This document shows, in pieces, positions 19,632 through 33,308 of a stretch of DNA of 64,000 nt. The translations under genes were made by a program, and so were the position numbers. Each line of letters begins with the position of its first letter. The stretch's first letter is position 1. The notes under the pieces are model-generated. The model saw only the letters and a program-made list of their open reading frames with translations, had not been told where the DNA came from and did not search any database. The DNA lies in NCBI RefSeq assembly GCF_001519065.1, contig NZ_KQ954252.1, positions 62,001 through 126,000 on the forward strand, given 5' to 3'. This stretch comes from Novosphingobium sp. FSW06-99. Lineage in GTDB: Bacteria; Pseudomonadota; Alphaproteobacteria; Sphingomonadales; Sphingomonadaceae.

Positions 19632-20093
19632 TTACACGAAGAACTGGGTGATCCATTCGCAGATCAGCGCGGGCTTGGGCTCGCCTTCGATCTCGACCGT
19701 GATTTCCATCGTCTGTTGCCATTGGCCGGGGCGCTTTTCTTCGATTTCCAGCAGCTTGAAATGGCCCCGGATGCGTTTGCCCGATCGCACCGGCGACAGG
19801 AAGCGGGTCTTGTTGCCGCCATAGTTGACGCCCATCCGGATGCCCTTGGGACGCGGGCAATCGCTGTTCTGGGTCAGCAGCGGGATCAGCGACAGGGTCA
19901 GGAACCCGTGCGCGATGGTGCCGCCGAACGGGGTCTTGGCGGCGGCTTCGGGATCGATGTGGATAAACTGGAAATCGCCGGTCGCTTCGGCGAACTGGTT
20001 GATGCGTTCCTGCGTCACGTCGACCCATTCGGACGTGCCGACCACCTGGCCGACCAGGTCCTTGAGCGCGGTGGCCTCGATATAGTTGGGCAT
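19632..20093 (-). CDS. MaoC-family hydratase
   Basis: A 153-residue hot-dog protein. The hydratase motif is visible as FAEATGDFQFIHIDPE followed by TPFGGTIAHGFLTLSL, giving the Asp and His of (R)-specific enoyl-CoA hydratases. PhaJ enzymes of this type feed (R)-3-hydroxyacyl-CoA into PHA synthesis, and a PHA depolymerase is the convergent neighbour, so that role is possible. Many MaoC proteins act elsewhere. The ATG at 20093 starts the family-like MPNYIEA; the open frame reaches 20153. Confidence 0.88.
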   Translation of the reverse strand: MPNYIEATALKDLVGQVVGTSEWVDVTQERINQFAEATGDFQFIHIDPEAAAKTPFGGTIAHGFLTLSLIPLLTQNSDCPRPKGIRMGVNYGGNKTRFLSPVRSGKRIRGHFKLLEIEEKRPGQWQQTMEITVEIEGEPKPALICEWITQFFV

Positions 20094-20172
20094 GCTGGAT
20101 TTCCCCGATGCTGTTGCGGGGCCCGTCATGCCGCCTCGCGCGGGCGCGCGCAATGGTCAATTAATCACGCGA

Positions 20173-21606
20173 TTAAGGTGTGGTGCGATCGTCCAGCAAG
20201 GTTCCGGCCGCGTTCGGGTGGCGCACCGCCATGACCGGTTCGGGCACGCGCGCCGGTGGCCGCCGGATCAGCCGGGCAATCCGCCGCGCCTCGGCAGCCG
20301 CCTCGTCCAGCCGCCCGACATAGGCCGCCAGCCCGCATTGCAGCCCGACCAGCATGTAACAGAACGGCTGAAACGCGATCCCCACAAAGCTGCCGCCGAC
20401 CAGATAGACGATCTGCGCCTGTTGCAGCGCATCGGCCAGTGGACTGACCCAGGCCATGTCGGCGGGCGGGTCCTTCAGATAGCGTTTGCGGATGCGCTCC
20501 ATCTGTACCACGCCCAGAATGTGCAGCAGCAGCCACAGGCCAAGGCCGGGATAGCCCTGTTCGCCCAGCATCTCGAAATAGCTGGAATGATAGGCGCGGG
20601 CATGTTCGATCACCCGTTCGGTGTGCACCGCCGTGCTGTTGCCGTCCTTTTCGGTGACCACTTTGTCATAGCTGATGTTGTCCTGGCGGAACGCGTCGAA
20701 ACCGCCGCCGAACGGATGCGACTTGGCGAATTCCCAGGTCCATTGCCACACCGCGACGCGGGTACTGGCCGACTGGTCGGCCTGGTGGTCCTCGATCGTA
20801 CTCATCCGCTCGGTAAAGCTGGCGGGCAGCAGCGGCAGCGCGATCGCGCTGCCGAGGCCGATCAGCGCAAGATAGGTAAACCGCCGCTGTGTGCTGCGCA
20901 GTTTCAGCAGGCCGAGCACCGCGACACAGATCAGCCCGGTGCGCGCCTGCGTTCCCACCGGCATCAGGATCGCCGAAAAGCTGACGCCGATGGCAAACAG
21001 GCGCACCGGCCAGCTTGGGCGGAACACCGTGCCATAAGTGGCCAGCCAGAACGCCAGCGGTATGATGCAGATCGCCACCGTCGAAATGATCGAGCCTTCG
21101 TAAAGTCCGGTGTTGTCGTTGACGAGCAGCTTCAATTCGCCATAGCCGCCGCCGCCCGCCAGGGTCTTGATCGCGCCGTCGATGATGATCACCGCCACGC
21201 CCATCACCATGATCAGCACCAGCGCCTCGATCCGCAGCCGCGTGCGCAGCGTTAGCGGCAGAAAGATCGCAAAGATCAGCGCTTTCCAAACCCAGTCCCA
21301 TTTGGCGGCGGCCTCGACCGGAAAATCGGCGGTGAGCGTGGTCAGCCCGCAATAGACCAGCAGCGCGATCATCAGCCCCTGGCGCGAGGACAGGCGGATG
21401 CCGCGCTTGTCGTCGCGCACGGCAAACATCACCACAGCCAGCACGAATGCCACCAGCGAGATCGACAGCGACCCCAGCGGCCCCCAGCCGATTTTCTGCG
21501 GGCTGACGATATCGATATAGGCATAGGCCAGCACCAGCAGGAACGGCCGCGACAGCCCGGCCAGGAAGAACGCCAGCACGAATGCGGTAAGCGCAAGGTT
21601 GGTCAC
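20173..21606 (-). CDS. Putative O-glycosylation ligase, exosortase A-associated (Wzy/WaaL-like)
   Basis: A 477-residue membrane protein with about ten or more hydrophobic segments and the O-antigen ligase domain. It matches the form found with exosortase A systems: SRPFLLVLAYAYIDIVSPQ near the N terminus, then GTQARTGLI and a large periplasmic loop with HPFGGGFDAF and ARAYHSSYFEMLGEQGYPG. Such proteins ligate or polymerise glycans. The GTG start overlaps the stop of the 49-residue gene before it (GTGA). The divergent glycosyltransferase is of the same system. Confidence 0.85.
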   Translation of the reverse strand: MTNLALTAFVLAFFLAGLSRPFLLVLAYAYIDIVSPQKIGWGPLGSLSISLVAFVLAVVMFAVRDDKRGIRLSSRQGLMIALLVYCGLTTLTADFPVEAAAKWDWVWKALIFAIFLPLTLRTRLRIEALVLIMVMGVAVIIIDGAIKTLAGGGGYGELKLLVNDNTGLYEGSIISTVAICIIPLAFWLATYGTVFRPSWPVRLFAIGVSFSAILMPVGTQARTGLICVAVLGLLKLRSTQRRFTYLALIGLGSAIALPLLPASFTERMSTIEDHQADQSASTRVAVWQWTWEFAKSHPFGGGFDAFRQDNISYDKVVTEKDGNSTAVHTERVIEHARAYHSSYFEMLGEQGYPGLGLWLLLHILGVVQMERIRKRYLKDPPADMAWVSPLADALQQAQIVYLVGGSFVGIAFQPFCYMLVGLQCGLAAYVGRLDEAAAEARRIARLIRRPPARVPEPVMAVRHPNAAGTLLDDRTTP

Positions 21607-21752
21607 GGCTGGCGGTCCTGCCCCGGTTTGCGTCGGTCGATCGTCGGGCGTGGCAAGGCCGGATCGTCATCCAGATCGGCACGCTGCACCAGCCGCCAGA
21701 CGGCGATCGCCATGACGAAATGCGGAATGGCAAGGGCAAGCAGATCGATCAT
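21603..21752 (-). CDS. 49-residue membrane-associated small protein
   Basis: A short frame starting MIDLLALAIPHFVMAIAVWR, so one likely transmembrane helix, then an acidic and basic hydrophilic tail. Its stop overlaps the start of the ligase gene by 4 nt, which is the main support for it being translated. No family recognised. It may be a small partner of the ligase or a leader that couples its translation. Confidence 0.55.
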   Translation of the reverse strand: MIDLLALAIPHFVMAIAVWRLVQRADLDDDPALPRPTIDRRKPGQDRQP

Positions 21753-21818
21753 GGTGAACCCGTCATGCGCCGGGCGCGGTTGATACCGCGTTAAGGCTTG
21801 CTGTGGCATGCAAAAGAC

Positions 21819-23066
21819 ATGACTCGCATCCTTCACGTGCTCGATCACGGGCTGCCGCTGCAAAGCGGCTATACCTTTCGCACGCGCGCAATCCTGAAGG
21901 CGCAAGAGGCGCTGGGGCTGGAAGTGCGTGCGGTCACCGGGCAGCGCCACACTGCCGCGCCCGATCCCGCCGCAATCGATGATGATGGCGCCGAACGGGC
22001 CGATGGCTTGCGGTTCTGGCGCACGCCGGGCAGTGCCGAAGGCGCGCCGGGCCTGCGCGAATGGCGCGAAGTGCGCGCGCTCGCCGATCGTATCGAACAG
22101 GTGGCGCGGATCTGGCGCCCCGACGTGCTCCACGCGCACAGCCCGGCGCTGTGCGGCATGGCCGCCTTGCGCGCTGCGCGGCGGCTGGGTCTGCCGCTGG
22201 TCTATGAAATCCGTGCGTTCTGGGAAGATGCCGCGGTCGGCAACGGCACCGGCAGCGCGGGGTCGTGGCGGTATTGGTTGACGCGCCAGTTGGAAAACCG
22301 TGTGGTGGCGGGCGCCGATGCGGTGGTCACGATCTGCGAAGGGCTGCGCACGGATCTGATCGCGCGGCGGTTTCCGGCAGAGCGCATTTCGATCATGCCC
22401 AACGGGGTCGATCTGGCGCTGTTTGGCGCGCCGCTGGCGCGCGATACGGCACTGGCCGAACGGCTGGGGCTGGGCAGCGGGCCGGTGATCGGATTTCTGG
22501 GCAGTTTCTATCCCTATGAAGGGCTCGATGACCTGATCGCGGCCATGCCCGCGATTGTCGCGCGCCAGCCCGATGCCCGGCTGTTGCTGGTTGGCGGGGG
22601 GCCGGCAGAGGCCGCCTTGCGCCAGGCTGCGCAGGCATCGCGCGCGGCAGATGCCATCCACTTCGTCGGGCGGGTGCCGCATCACGAGGTCGATCGCTAT
22701 TACGCGCTGGTCGATGTCGTGTGCTATCCGCGCAAGGCGATGCGGCTGACCGATCTGGTCACCCCGCTCAAACCGCTGGAGGCCATGGCGCAAGGCAAGC
22801 TGGTGGCCGCCAGCAGCGTCGGCGGGCATCGCGAACTGATCGAGCACGGGGTGACCGGCACGCTGTTTGCGCCTGACGATCCGGATGCATTGGCGGTTGC
22901 CATGATCGCCTTGCTGAGCGATCGTTCGGGGTGGGATGATCGTCGCGATGTGGCCAGGCGCTTTGTCGAAGGCGCGCATGACTGGGGTTTCAACGTGCGG
23001 CGTTATCTTCCCGTTTACCAAAGGGTGTTAGCCACCAGGGGTGAAGCTGCCCCGATTGCCGCCTGA
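21819..23066 (+). CDS. Glycosyltransferase, exosortase A system-associated (GT4 type)
   Basis: A 415-residue GT-B enzyme. The opening ILHVLDHGLPLQSGYTFRTR is the hallmark of the glycosyltransferases that accompany exosortase A/PEP-CTERM loci. The C-terminal half has the GT4 nucleotide-sugar site, including MPNGVDLALF and a GSFYPYEGLDDLI stretch, with the usual EAMAQGKLVAASSVGGH segment. It probably adds a sugar in exopolysaccharide assembly. The ATG at 21819 was chosen over a TTG 21 nt upstream because it gives the family N terminus. It is divergent from the ligase operon. Confidence 0.88.
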   Translation: MTRILHVLDHGLPLQSGYTFRTRAILKAQEALGLEVRAVTGQRHTAAPDPAAIDDDGAERADGLRFWRTPGSAEGAPGLREWREVRALADRIEQVARIWRPDVLHAHSPALCGMAALRAARRLGLPLVYEIRAFWEDAAVGNGTGSAGSWRYWLTRQLENRVVAGADAVVTICEGLRTDLIARRFPAERISIMPNGVDLALFGAPLARDTALAERLGLGSGPVIGFLGSFYPYEGLDDLIAAMPAIVARQPDARLLLVGGGPAEAALRQAAQASRAADAIHFVGRVPHHEVDRYYALVDVVCYPRKAMRLTDLVTPLKPLEAMAQGKLVAASSVGGHRELIEHGVTGTLFAPDDPDALAVAMIALLSDRSGWDDRRDVARRFVEGAHDWGFNVRRYLPVYQRVLATRGEAAPIAA

Positions 23067-23115
23067 TAGCCAAGGCCCGGTCGACCCCGGGCACCTGCAG
23101 GAACGATAGAGCCAC

Positions 23116-24702
23116 GTGATCAAAGTCCCTCGTCCTCGCTCTGGCAAGACCTCGCAACGCGGCAGCGCCGCGCCTGCGGCGATCATGACCCATCGCCTGT
23201 TTCCGGTGCTGGTGGCATTGTGGTGTGCCGCGCTGGGCGGTCTGGGCTGCCTGGCGGCGGGTGCCGATGCACTGGCGGCGCTGGTCGTTCATCTCCATTT
23301 GCCTGCCATCCTGCCCGCTGCGGCACCACCGCTGGGATTGACCGCACGGCTGGTGCTTGGTCTTGCGCTGGCCGGGTTGGGCGGCGCGATCGGACTGGCG
23401 ATCGGCGTGGCGCTGTTCCTGCGCGCCGGGGGCAAGCTGCCGACCCGGCCTGCGCGCCCGGTCGCGGCGCCCGCGCCGCGCGAAGATCCGGTTGTCGTGG
23501 CCGAACCGGCCTTGCGCGTGCGCAGCCGCGACGCCCATCCCGATGCACCGCCGCGCCGTCCGCTGGTGGTGACCGAAGACGTGCTGCCCTATCCCACCGC
23601 GATGGTCGAACCGGCCGCCGCGCCGGAACCCGGAGGCCCGACCGAACCCGACGCGATCAGCTTTGACCATGGCGGCCCGGGCCAGACCGAGCGGCCGTTT
23701 GATCCCAACAGCGAACCGGCGGACCTGCCACCGTTTCTGGCCGCTGCGATGTCTGCGGTGAACCGCAATTCCGCGCCGGTGGTGGTGGCCCCGTCCGAAC
23801 CGATCATCGTGCCGGCCTTCGATCAGGCCGACATGCCCGAAGCGCGTGAGCCCGAAGTTGTCGAGCACGAAGTGGTCGAGGCTGTGGCTGTCGAGCCTTT
23901 GGCAGACGAGCATGAAACGGTTGAACCCGCGCCCGAACCGGTGGTCGTCCACGCGCCGGTCACCCCGCTGCCGCTGGCCAGCGTGGCCGCCGCTGCGCCC
24001 AAGGCGCCGCTGGACGAATTGCCGCTGGCAAGCCTGGGGCTGGTGCAACTGATCGAGCGGCTGGCGCTGGCGATTGCCACGCGCCAGGCGCACCGCGCGG
24101 CCGTCGCCGCTGCCGAGCCGGAACCGGTCGATCCGCGCATGCCGCTGCACCGTTTCGATCCGCTGTCGATGGACCCGACCGGGCCGCTGTTGCGCACCAA
24201 GAAATCGCGCGGCGATACGCCCGCCATCCGGCCTGAAGCGGCGGACGATCAGGTTGAAGCGGCCACGATCACCACGCTGCACGATCCGCTGGCCACGATG
24301 GGTGACTGGCACGACGATCATGAGGCGGAACCGTTGCCCGCGCGCTTTCTGGGCGCAGGCGCGGCACAGGCCGACACGGTGGACGAGGATGCCCACGCCG
24401 ATCACGACGCGGTCGAGCATCGCTATTCCTCGCTGGCCGAGATGGCCTTGCCCCGGCCCGAACTGGTGCCGTTTGTCACGCTGGAAACCGCCACTCCTGG
24501 TCATGACCACGATGCCGCGGCGCAGGACGATCGCCATGGATCGGATCGCCAGGGTTCGGAACGCCACACGCCTGATCCCGTGGTGCCGTTCCCCAGCCGC
24601 CTGACCGGCGGCGATACGTCTTCGGCTCTGGCCCCTGGCGATGCCGATCGCGCCTTGCGCGAGGCACTGGCGACCTTGCGCCAGATGAGCGCTCAGCGCT
24701 AG
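23116..24702 (+). CDS. Acidic, proline-rich membrane protein of unknown function
   Basis: A 528-residue protein starting from GTG. Two hydrophobic helices occur at about residues 28-55 and 70-105. The remainder is hydrophilic, dominated by Pro, Ala, Glu, Val and Asp, with few conserved-looking islands: LPLASLGLVQLIERLALAIA around residue 300, HRYSSLAEMAL near 440, and a final ADRALREALATLRQMSAQ. This shape suggests a cytoplasmic, mostly disordered tail tethered to the membrane, with short binding motifs. It lies between the glycosyltransferase and gltB. An ATG at 23185 is an alternative start. I do not recognise a named family. Confidence 0.7.
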   Translation: MIKVPRPRSGKTSQRGSAAPAAIMTHRLFPVLVALWCAALGGLGCLAAGADALAALVVHLHLPAILPAAAPPLGLTARLVLGLALAGLGGAIGLAIGVALFLRAGGKLPTRPARPVAAPAPREDPVVVAEPALRVRSRDAHPDAPPRRPLVVTEDVLPYPTAMVEPAAAPEPGGPTEPDAISFDHGGPGQTERPFDPNSEPADLPPFLAAAMSAVNRNSAPVVVAPSEPIIVPAFDQADMPEAREPEVVEHEVVEAVAVEPLADEHETVEPAPEPVVVHAPVTPLPLASVAAAAPKAPLDELPLASLGLVQLIERLALAIATRQAHRAAVAAAEPEPVDPRMPLHRFDPLSMDPTGPLLRTKKSRGDTPAIRPEAADDQVEAATITTLHDPLATMGDWHDDHEAEPLPARFLGAGAAQADTVDEDAHADHDAVEHRYSSLAEMALPRPELVPFVTLETATPGHDHDAAAQDDRHGSDRQGSERHTPDPVVPFPSRLTGGDTSSALAPGDADRALREALATLRQMSAQR

Positions 24703-24731
24703 AATAGCGACCGACCGGCCCAGGCCGGCGA

Positions 24732-24761
24732 TCCGGTTGCACCGCGTGCGGCGCAACCGGA
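24732..24761. terminator. Hairpin between the acidic membrane protein and gltB
   Basis: TCCGGTTGC at 24732-24740 pairs with GCAACCGGA at 24753-24761, with a 12-nt loop. There is no T-tract. It probably marks the transcript end of the upstream gene. The rest of 24703-24914 is presumably the gltB leader and promoter; no NtrC-type site was recognised. Confidence 0.4.
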
Positions 24762-24914
24762 CCACACCCGCTTGCCCGAGTGGGGCAGGGGGCATGGTCG
24801 CGGTTGCAAAATAACATTCATGCGGCCATGGGGAATTTCGCGCAACTTTCGTTGCCTTTCGGGCAAAGTGATTCGCGTGTTTGAACGACCTCTGGTTGCA
24901 GGAATGTTGGAAAG

Positions 24915-29567
<4,653 letters not shown>

Positions 29568-29580
29568 GGATTGACAGACA

Positions 29581-31014
29581 ATGGGTAAGTCGACCGGTTT
29601 TCTCGAAATCGACCGCCAGGACCGTGGCTATGACGCGCCGACGGAACGGTTGAAGCACTATCGCGAATTCATCGTGCCGCACGATGAGGCCACGCTGAAA
29701 GGCCAGGCCTCGCGGTGCATGAATTGCGGCATTCCGTTCTGTCACAATGGCTGTCCGGTCAACAACCAGATCCCCGACTGGAACCATCTGGTCTATGAAT
29801 CCGACTGGCGCGATGCGCTCGACAACCTGCATTCGACCAACAATTTCCCCGAATTCACCGGGCGCATCTGCCCCGCCCCGTGCGAGGCGGCGTGCACGCT
29901 GAACATTGTCGATCAGCCGGTCACGATCAAATCGATCGAATGCGCGATTGTCGACAAGGGCTGGCGCGAAGGCTGGATCGAACCGCAAGTGCCGGTGAAA
30001 AAGACCGGCAAATCGGTCGCCATCGTCGGCTCGGGCCCGGCGGGCATGGCTTGTGCGCAGCAACTGGCGCGCGTCGGCCATTCGGTCACCGTGTTTGAAA
30101 AGTCCGACCGGATGGGCGGGCTGCTGCGCTATGGCATTCCCGACTTCAAGATGGAAAAGGCGCTGATCAACCGCCGCCTGGTGCAGATGATGGCCGAAGG
30201 GGTGGAGTTCCGCACGTCGGTCGAAGTCGGCGTGACGGTGTCGATGGCCTCGCTCAAGGAAAATTTCGATGTGGTGGTGCTGGCGGGCGGCGCGGAAGAC
30301 CCGCGCCCGCTGCTGATCCCCGGTTTCGAATTGCCCGGCGTGCGCTTTGCCATGGAATTCCTGACCCAGCAGAACAAGCGCAACGCGGGCGACGATGAAA
30401 TCCGCGCCGCGCCGCGCGGGTCGCTGACCGCCACGGGCAAGCATGTGGTGGTGATCGGCGGGGGCGACACCGGCAGCGATTGCGTCGGCACGTCGAACCG
30501 CCAGGGCGCCTTGTCGGTCACCCAGCTTGAGATCATGCCGCGCCCGCCCGAAAAGGAAGACAAGGCGCTGACCTGGCCCGACTGGCCGCTGAAACTGCGC
30601 ACATCGAGCAGCCACGAAGAAGGCGTCGCGCGCGAATTCGCCGTGTTGACCAAGCGCGTGGCCGGCGAAAACGATGTGACCGGGCTGGAATGCGTGCGCG
30701 TCGAATGGGTCGGCGGCAAGATGCAGGAAGTGCCGGGCAGCGAGTTCACGCTTCGGGCCGATCTGATCCTGCTGGCTATGGGCTTTGTCGGCCCGCGCAA
30801 GCAGGGTCTGCTCGAACAGGCCGGGGTGGAACTTGATCCGCGCGGCAACGTGCGCGCCAATGTGCAGGATTATCGCACCAGCGCCGACAACGTGTTCACG
30901 TGCGGGGACATGCGGCGCGGGCAAAGCCTGGTGGTGTGGGCCATCCGCGAAGGTCGCCAGTGTGCCCGCGCGGTAGACGAGGCGCTGATGGGCGTATCCG
31001 AACTGCCGCGTTAA
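29581..31014 (+). CDS. gltD: Glutamate synthase (NADPH) small subunit
   Basis: A 477-residue beta subunit that supplies electrons from NADPH to GltB. The N-terminal Fe-S cluster cysteines are in [14 protein letters not shown] (Cys46, 49, 54, 58) and CPAPCEAAC. The FAD-binding loop is [14 protein letters not shown] near residue 146, the NADPH loop is [13 protein letters not shown], and the final FAD motif is [18 protein letters not shown]. Full length. A hairpin at 31045-31074 follows. Confidence 0.97.
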   Translation: MGKSTGFLEIDRQDRGYDAPTERLKHYREFIVPHDEATLKGQASRCMNCGIPFCHNGCPVNNQIPDWNHLVYESDWRDALDNLHSTNNFPEFTGRICPAPCEAACTLNIVDQPVTIKSIECAIVDKGWREGWIEPQVPVKKTGKSVAIVGSGPAGMACAQQLARVGHSVTVFEKSDRMGGLLRYGIPDFKMEKALINRRLVQMMAEGVEFRTSVEVGVTVSMASLKENFDVVVLAGGAEDPRPLLIPGFELPGVRFAMEFLTQQNKRNAGDDEIRAAPRGSLTATGKHVVVIGGGDTGSDCVGTSNRQGALSVTQLEIMPRPPEKEDKALTWPDWPLKLRTSSSHEEGVAREFAVLTKRVAGENDVTGLECVRVEWVGGKMQEVPGSEFTLRADLILLAMGFVGPRKQGLLEQAGVELDPRGNVRANVQDYRTSADNVFTCGDMRRGQSLVVWAIREGRQCARAVDEALMGVSELPR

Positions 31015-31044
31015 GCCCGCGTGCAATCCTTTTGTGCCAAGATC

Positions 31045-31074
31045 GGCCGACGGGCGCGTGTGCACCCGTCGGCC
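31045..31074 (+). terminator. Hairpin after gltBD
   Basis: GGCCGACGGG at 31045-31054 pairs perfectly with CCCGTCGGCC at 31065-31074 across a 10-nt loop. It is followed by GCTTGACTTG, so there is no strong T-tract. It likely ends the gltBD transcript. TTGACT at 31077-31082 directly after it could be the -35 of the Nudix-DUF47 gene. Confidence 0.5.
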
Positions 31075-31118
31075 GCTTGACTTGTAATGGTGTTGTAACA
31101 TAGCGGCCGGGATTCAGA

Positions 31119-32261
31119 TTGCCCGGAGTTGCCGCCATCGATCAGATTGCCGCCTTGCCCTATCGTACCCGTGGTGACGGTCTTGCCGCACCGACCGAAG
31201 TTCTGCTGGTCACCTCGCGCGGGACCGGGCGCTGGGTCATCCCCAAGGGCAACCTGGGCAAGCGCGAGGCCGCGCATATGGCCGCCGCGCGCGAGGCGAT
31301 GGAAGAGGCGGGCGTGGCCGGCGCGGTTTGCCCCAGCCCGCTGGGTTTCTATCACTATCGCAAGACATTGCGGTCTGGTGCGGCAGTGCGCGCGCAAGTG
31401 CAGGTCTATCCGCTGGCGGTAACCGACGAATTGCCCGACTGGGCCGAATCGGGCGAGCGCACCCGGCGCTGGTTTTCGCTGGGCGAGGCCGCCACGCTGG
31501 TCGATGAACCCGATCTGGGTGACCTGATCCGCAGTTTTCGCGCGTCCGAAGTGCGCGTGCTGACCCGTACCGCGCCGCTGCTTGCCCGCATCAGCGGCGC
31601 GAAGGAGAAGTTGGGAATGTTTCACTGGTTTCAGTCGCTCTTGCCGCAACAGGGCAATTTCTTTGCCTTGTTCGAAGCCCATGGCGAAACGCTGGTCGCG
31701 GGCAGCAATGCGCTGGTGCGCATGTTGCAGGGCGGCGAGGCGATGTCGCAGCACGTGCGCGAAATCTCCGAACGCGAACACGATGCCGATGCGATCACCC
31801 GCGAAGTGCTGATCGCGGTGCGCAAGACATTCCTGACGCCGTTCGATCGTGGCGCGATCACCTCGCTGATCGGGGCGATGGACGATGCGATCGACCAGAT
31901 GCACCAGACATCGAGCCTGGCCGCGATCTACAGCGTGACCACGTTCGAGCCCGAGATGCAGGACATGGCGGCGATCATCGTCGATGCCGCGCGCCTGATT
32001 TCCGAAGCGCTGCCGCTGTTGCGCGCGATCCACGGCAATGCCGCGCGGTTGCACGAATTGACCGAACGGCTGATCCGGCTGGAAGGCCGCGCCGATGAAA
32101 TCCACGATGCCGGGCTGGCGCGCGCCTATCGCGAGCTGGGCGAAAGCGCGCCGATGCGCTTTTTCGTGCACCGCGAAATCTACAGCCATCTCGAACGCGT
32201 GGTCGACAAGTTCGAGGACGTCGCCAACGAGATCGACAATCTCGTGATCGATCACGCCTGA
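31119..32261 (+). CDS. Nudix hydrolase fused in frame to a DUF47 (PhoU-like) phosphate-transport regulator
   Basis: A 380-residue frame with two modules. Residues 1 to about 155 are a Nudix hydrolase; the box is complete (Gly44, Glu50, Arg58-Glu59, Glu62-Glu63, Gly65), and the PKGNLGKRE style resembles diphosphoinositol or diadenosine polyphosphate hydrolases. Residues 167-380 are DUF47, the PhoU-like partner of PiT transporters, starting MFHWFQSLLPQ as stand-alone members do. AAGGAG at 31602-31607 lies 9 nt before that internal ATG (31617), so DUF47 may also be made alone. A stop at 31101 leaves only the TTG at 31119 as the first start. PiT follows 2 nt downstream. Confidence 0.75.
   Translation: MPGVAAIDQIAALPYRTRGDGLAAPTEVLLVTSRGTGRWVIPKGNLGKREAAHMAAAREAMEEAGVAGAVCPSPLGFYHYRKTLRSGAAVRAQVQVYPLAVTDELPDWAESGERTRRWFSLGEAATLVDEPDLGDLIRSFRASEVRVLTRTAPLLARISGAKEKLGMFHWFQSLLPQQGNFFALFEAHGETLVAGSNALVRMLQGGEAMSQHVREISEREHDADAITREVLIAVRKTFLTPFDRGAITSLIGAMDDAIDQMHQTSSLAAIYSVTTFEPEMQDMAAIIVDAARLISEALPLLRAIHGNAARLHELTERLIRLEGRADEIHDAGLARAYRELGESAPMRFFVHREIYSHLERVVDKFEDVANEIDNLVIDHA
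31602..31619 (+). promoter_or_regulatory. Internal Shine-Dalgarno and start codon for a separate DUF47 protein
   Basis: A full AAGGAG motif is followed after 9 nt by an in-frame ATG at the exact point where DUF47 proteins usually begin. Translation from here would give a 214-residue protein of normal DUF47 length, in addition to the long Nudix-DUF47 product. Confidence 0.55.
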
Positions 32262-32263
32262 TC

Positions 32264-33268
32264 ATGCAGCATATCGGTCTGGCGCTGCCCCTGATCATCG
32301 CGCTGGTGGTGATGGCGTTCGCGTTTGATTTTCTCAACGGCCTGCACGATGCGGCCAATTCGATCGCCACGGTGGTGGCCACCCGCCTGCTGACGCCGGT
32401 GCAGGCGGTGCTGTTTGCTGCGGTGTTCAACTTTGCCGCCTATTTCGTGTTCGGGCTGAAAGTGGCCGAAACGGTGGGCAAGGGCATCATCAACAAGGAT
32501 GTGGTGACGCCGGGCGTGGTGTTTGGCGCGCTGGTCGGCGCGATGGCGTGGAACGTGATCACCTGGTGGCGCGGCATTCCGTCGAGTTCGAGCCACGCGC
32601 TGGTCGGCGGGCTGCTCGGCGCAGGCATGATGCATGCCGGGCCCGGCGCGATCGTGTGGGGCGGGTTGACTGCGACGACGCTGGCGATCGTGCTGTCGCC
32701 GCTGATCGGGCTGGCGGTGTCGATGCTGTTTTTCCTGGTTACCGCATGGCTGTTTGTGCTGGTTACCGCGCGCACGGCAGAAGGGCTGTTCAAACGGCTG
32801 CACCTGGTGTCGGCGGCGGCCTATTCGCTGGGCCACGGCGCCAACGACGCGCAAAAGACGATGGGGATCATCACCGTCCTGCTCTATTCGCAAGGGTACA
32901 TGGGCACGACCTTCCACGTGCCGCTGTGGGTGGTGCTGGGCTGTTATGCCGCGATGGGGTTGGGCACGCTGTCGGGCGGGTGGAAGATCATCGAAACGAT
33001 GGGTAGCCGGATCACCCGCCTGACCCAGCATCAGGGGTTCTGCGCGTCGGCCGGCGGATCGGTCATGCTGTTTGCGGCGAGTTCGCTGGGCATTCCGGTG
33101 TCGACCACGCACACCATCACCGGCTGTATCGTCGGGGTTGGCGCGGCGCGGCGCACCACGGCGGTGCGCTGGGGTGTGGCGCAGCGGGTGGCGGTGGCCT
33201 GGGTGGTCACCATCCCCGCCGCCGCCGCCGTTGGCGCGCTGTTCTACGAGATATCGCGGCTGTTCTGA
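32264..33268 (+). CDS. pit: Inorganic phosphate transporter, PiT family
   Basis: A 334-residue membrane protein with the two PiT signature repeats: FDFLNGLHDAANSIATVVAT at the N terminus and SLGHGANDAQKTMGII in the second half. These form the phosphate and cation sites of low-affinity Pi transport. PSSSSHALVGG and PVSTTHTITG are the matching serine/threonine-rich halves of the inverted repeats. It starts 2 nt after the DUF47 stop, the standard DUF47-PiT arrangement, so DUF47 presumably controls its activity. Confidence 0.94.
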   Translation: MQHIGLALPLIIALVVMAFAFDFLNGLHDAANSIATVVATRLLTPVQAVLFAAVFNFAAYFVFGLKVAETVGKGIINKDVVTPGVVFGALVGAMAWNVITWWRGIPSSSSHALVGGLLGAGMMHAGPGAIVWGGLTATTLAIVLSPLIGLAVSMLFFLVTAWLFVLVTARTAEGLFKRLHLVSAAAYSLGHGANDAQKTMGIITVLLYSQGYMGTTFHVPLWVVLGCYAAMGLGTLSGGWKIIETMGSRITRLTQHQGFCASAGGSVMLFAASSLGIPVSTTHTITGCIVGVGAARRTTAVRWGVAQRVAVAWVVTIPAAAAVGALFYEISRLF

Positions 33269-33308
33269 CGTCCACGATTGGGACTGTCAGCTTTTTTGGT
33301 AATGATGC

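Noticed and set aside
24703..24914. Riboswitch or NtrC site in front of gltB
   Set aside because: The only clear structure is a short hairpin near the upstream gene end; no known riboswitch core or NtrC consensus was recognised.
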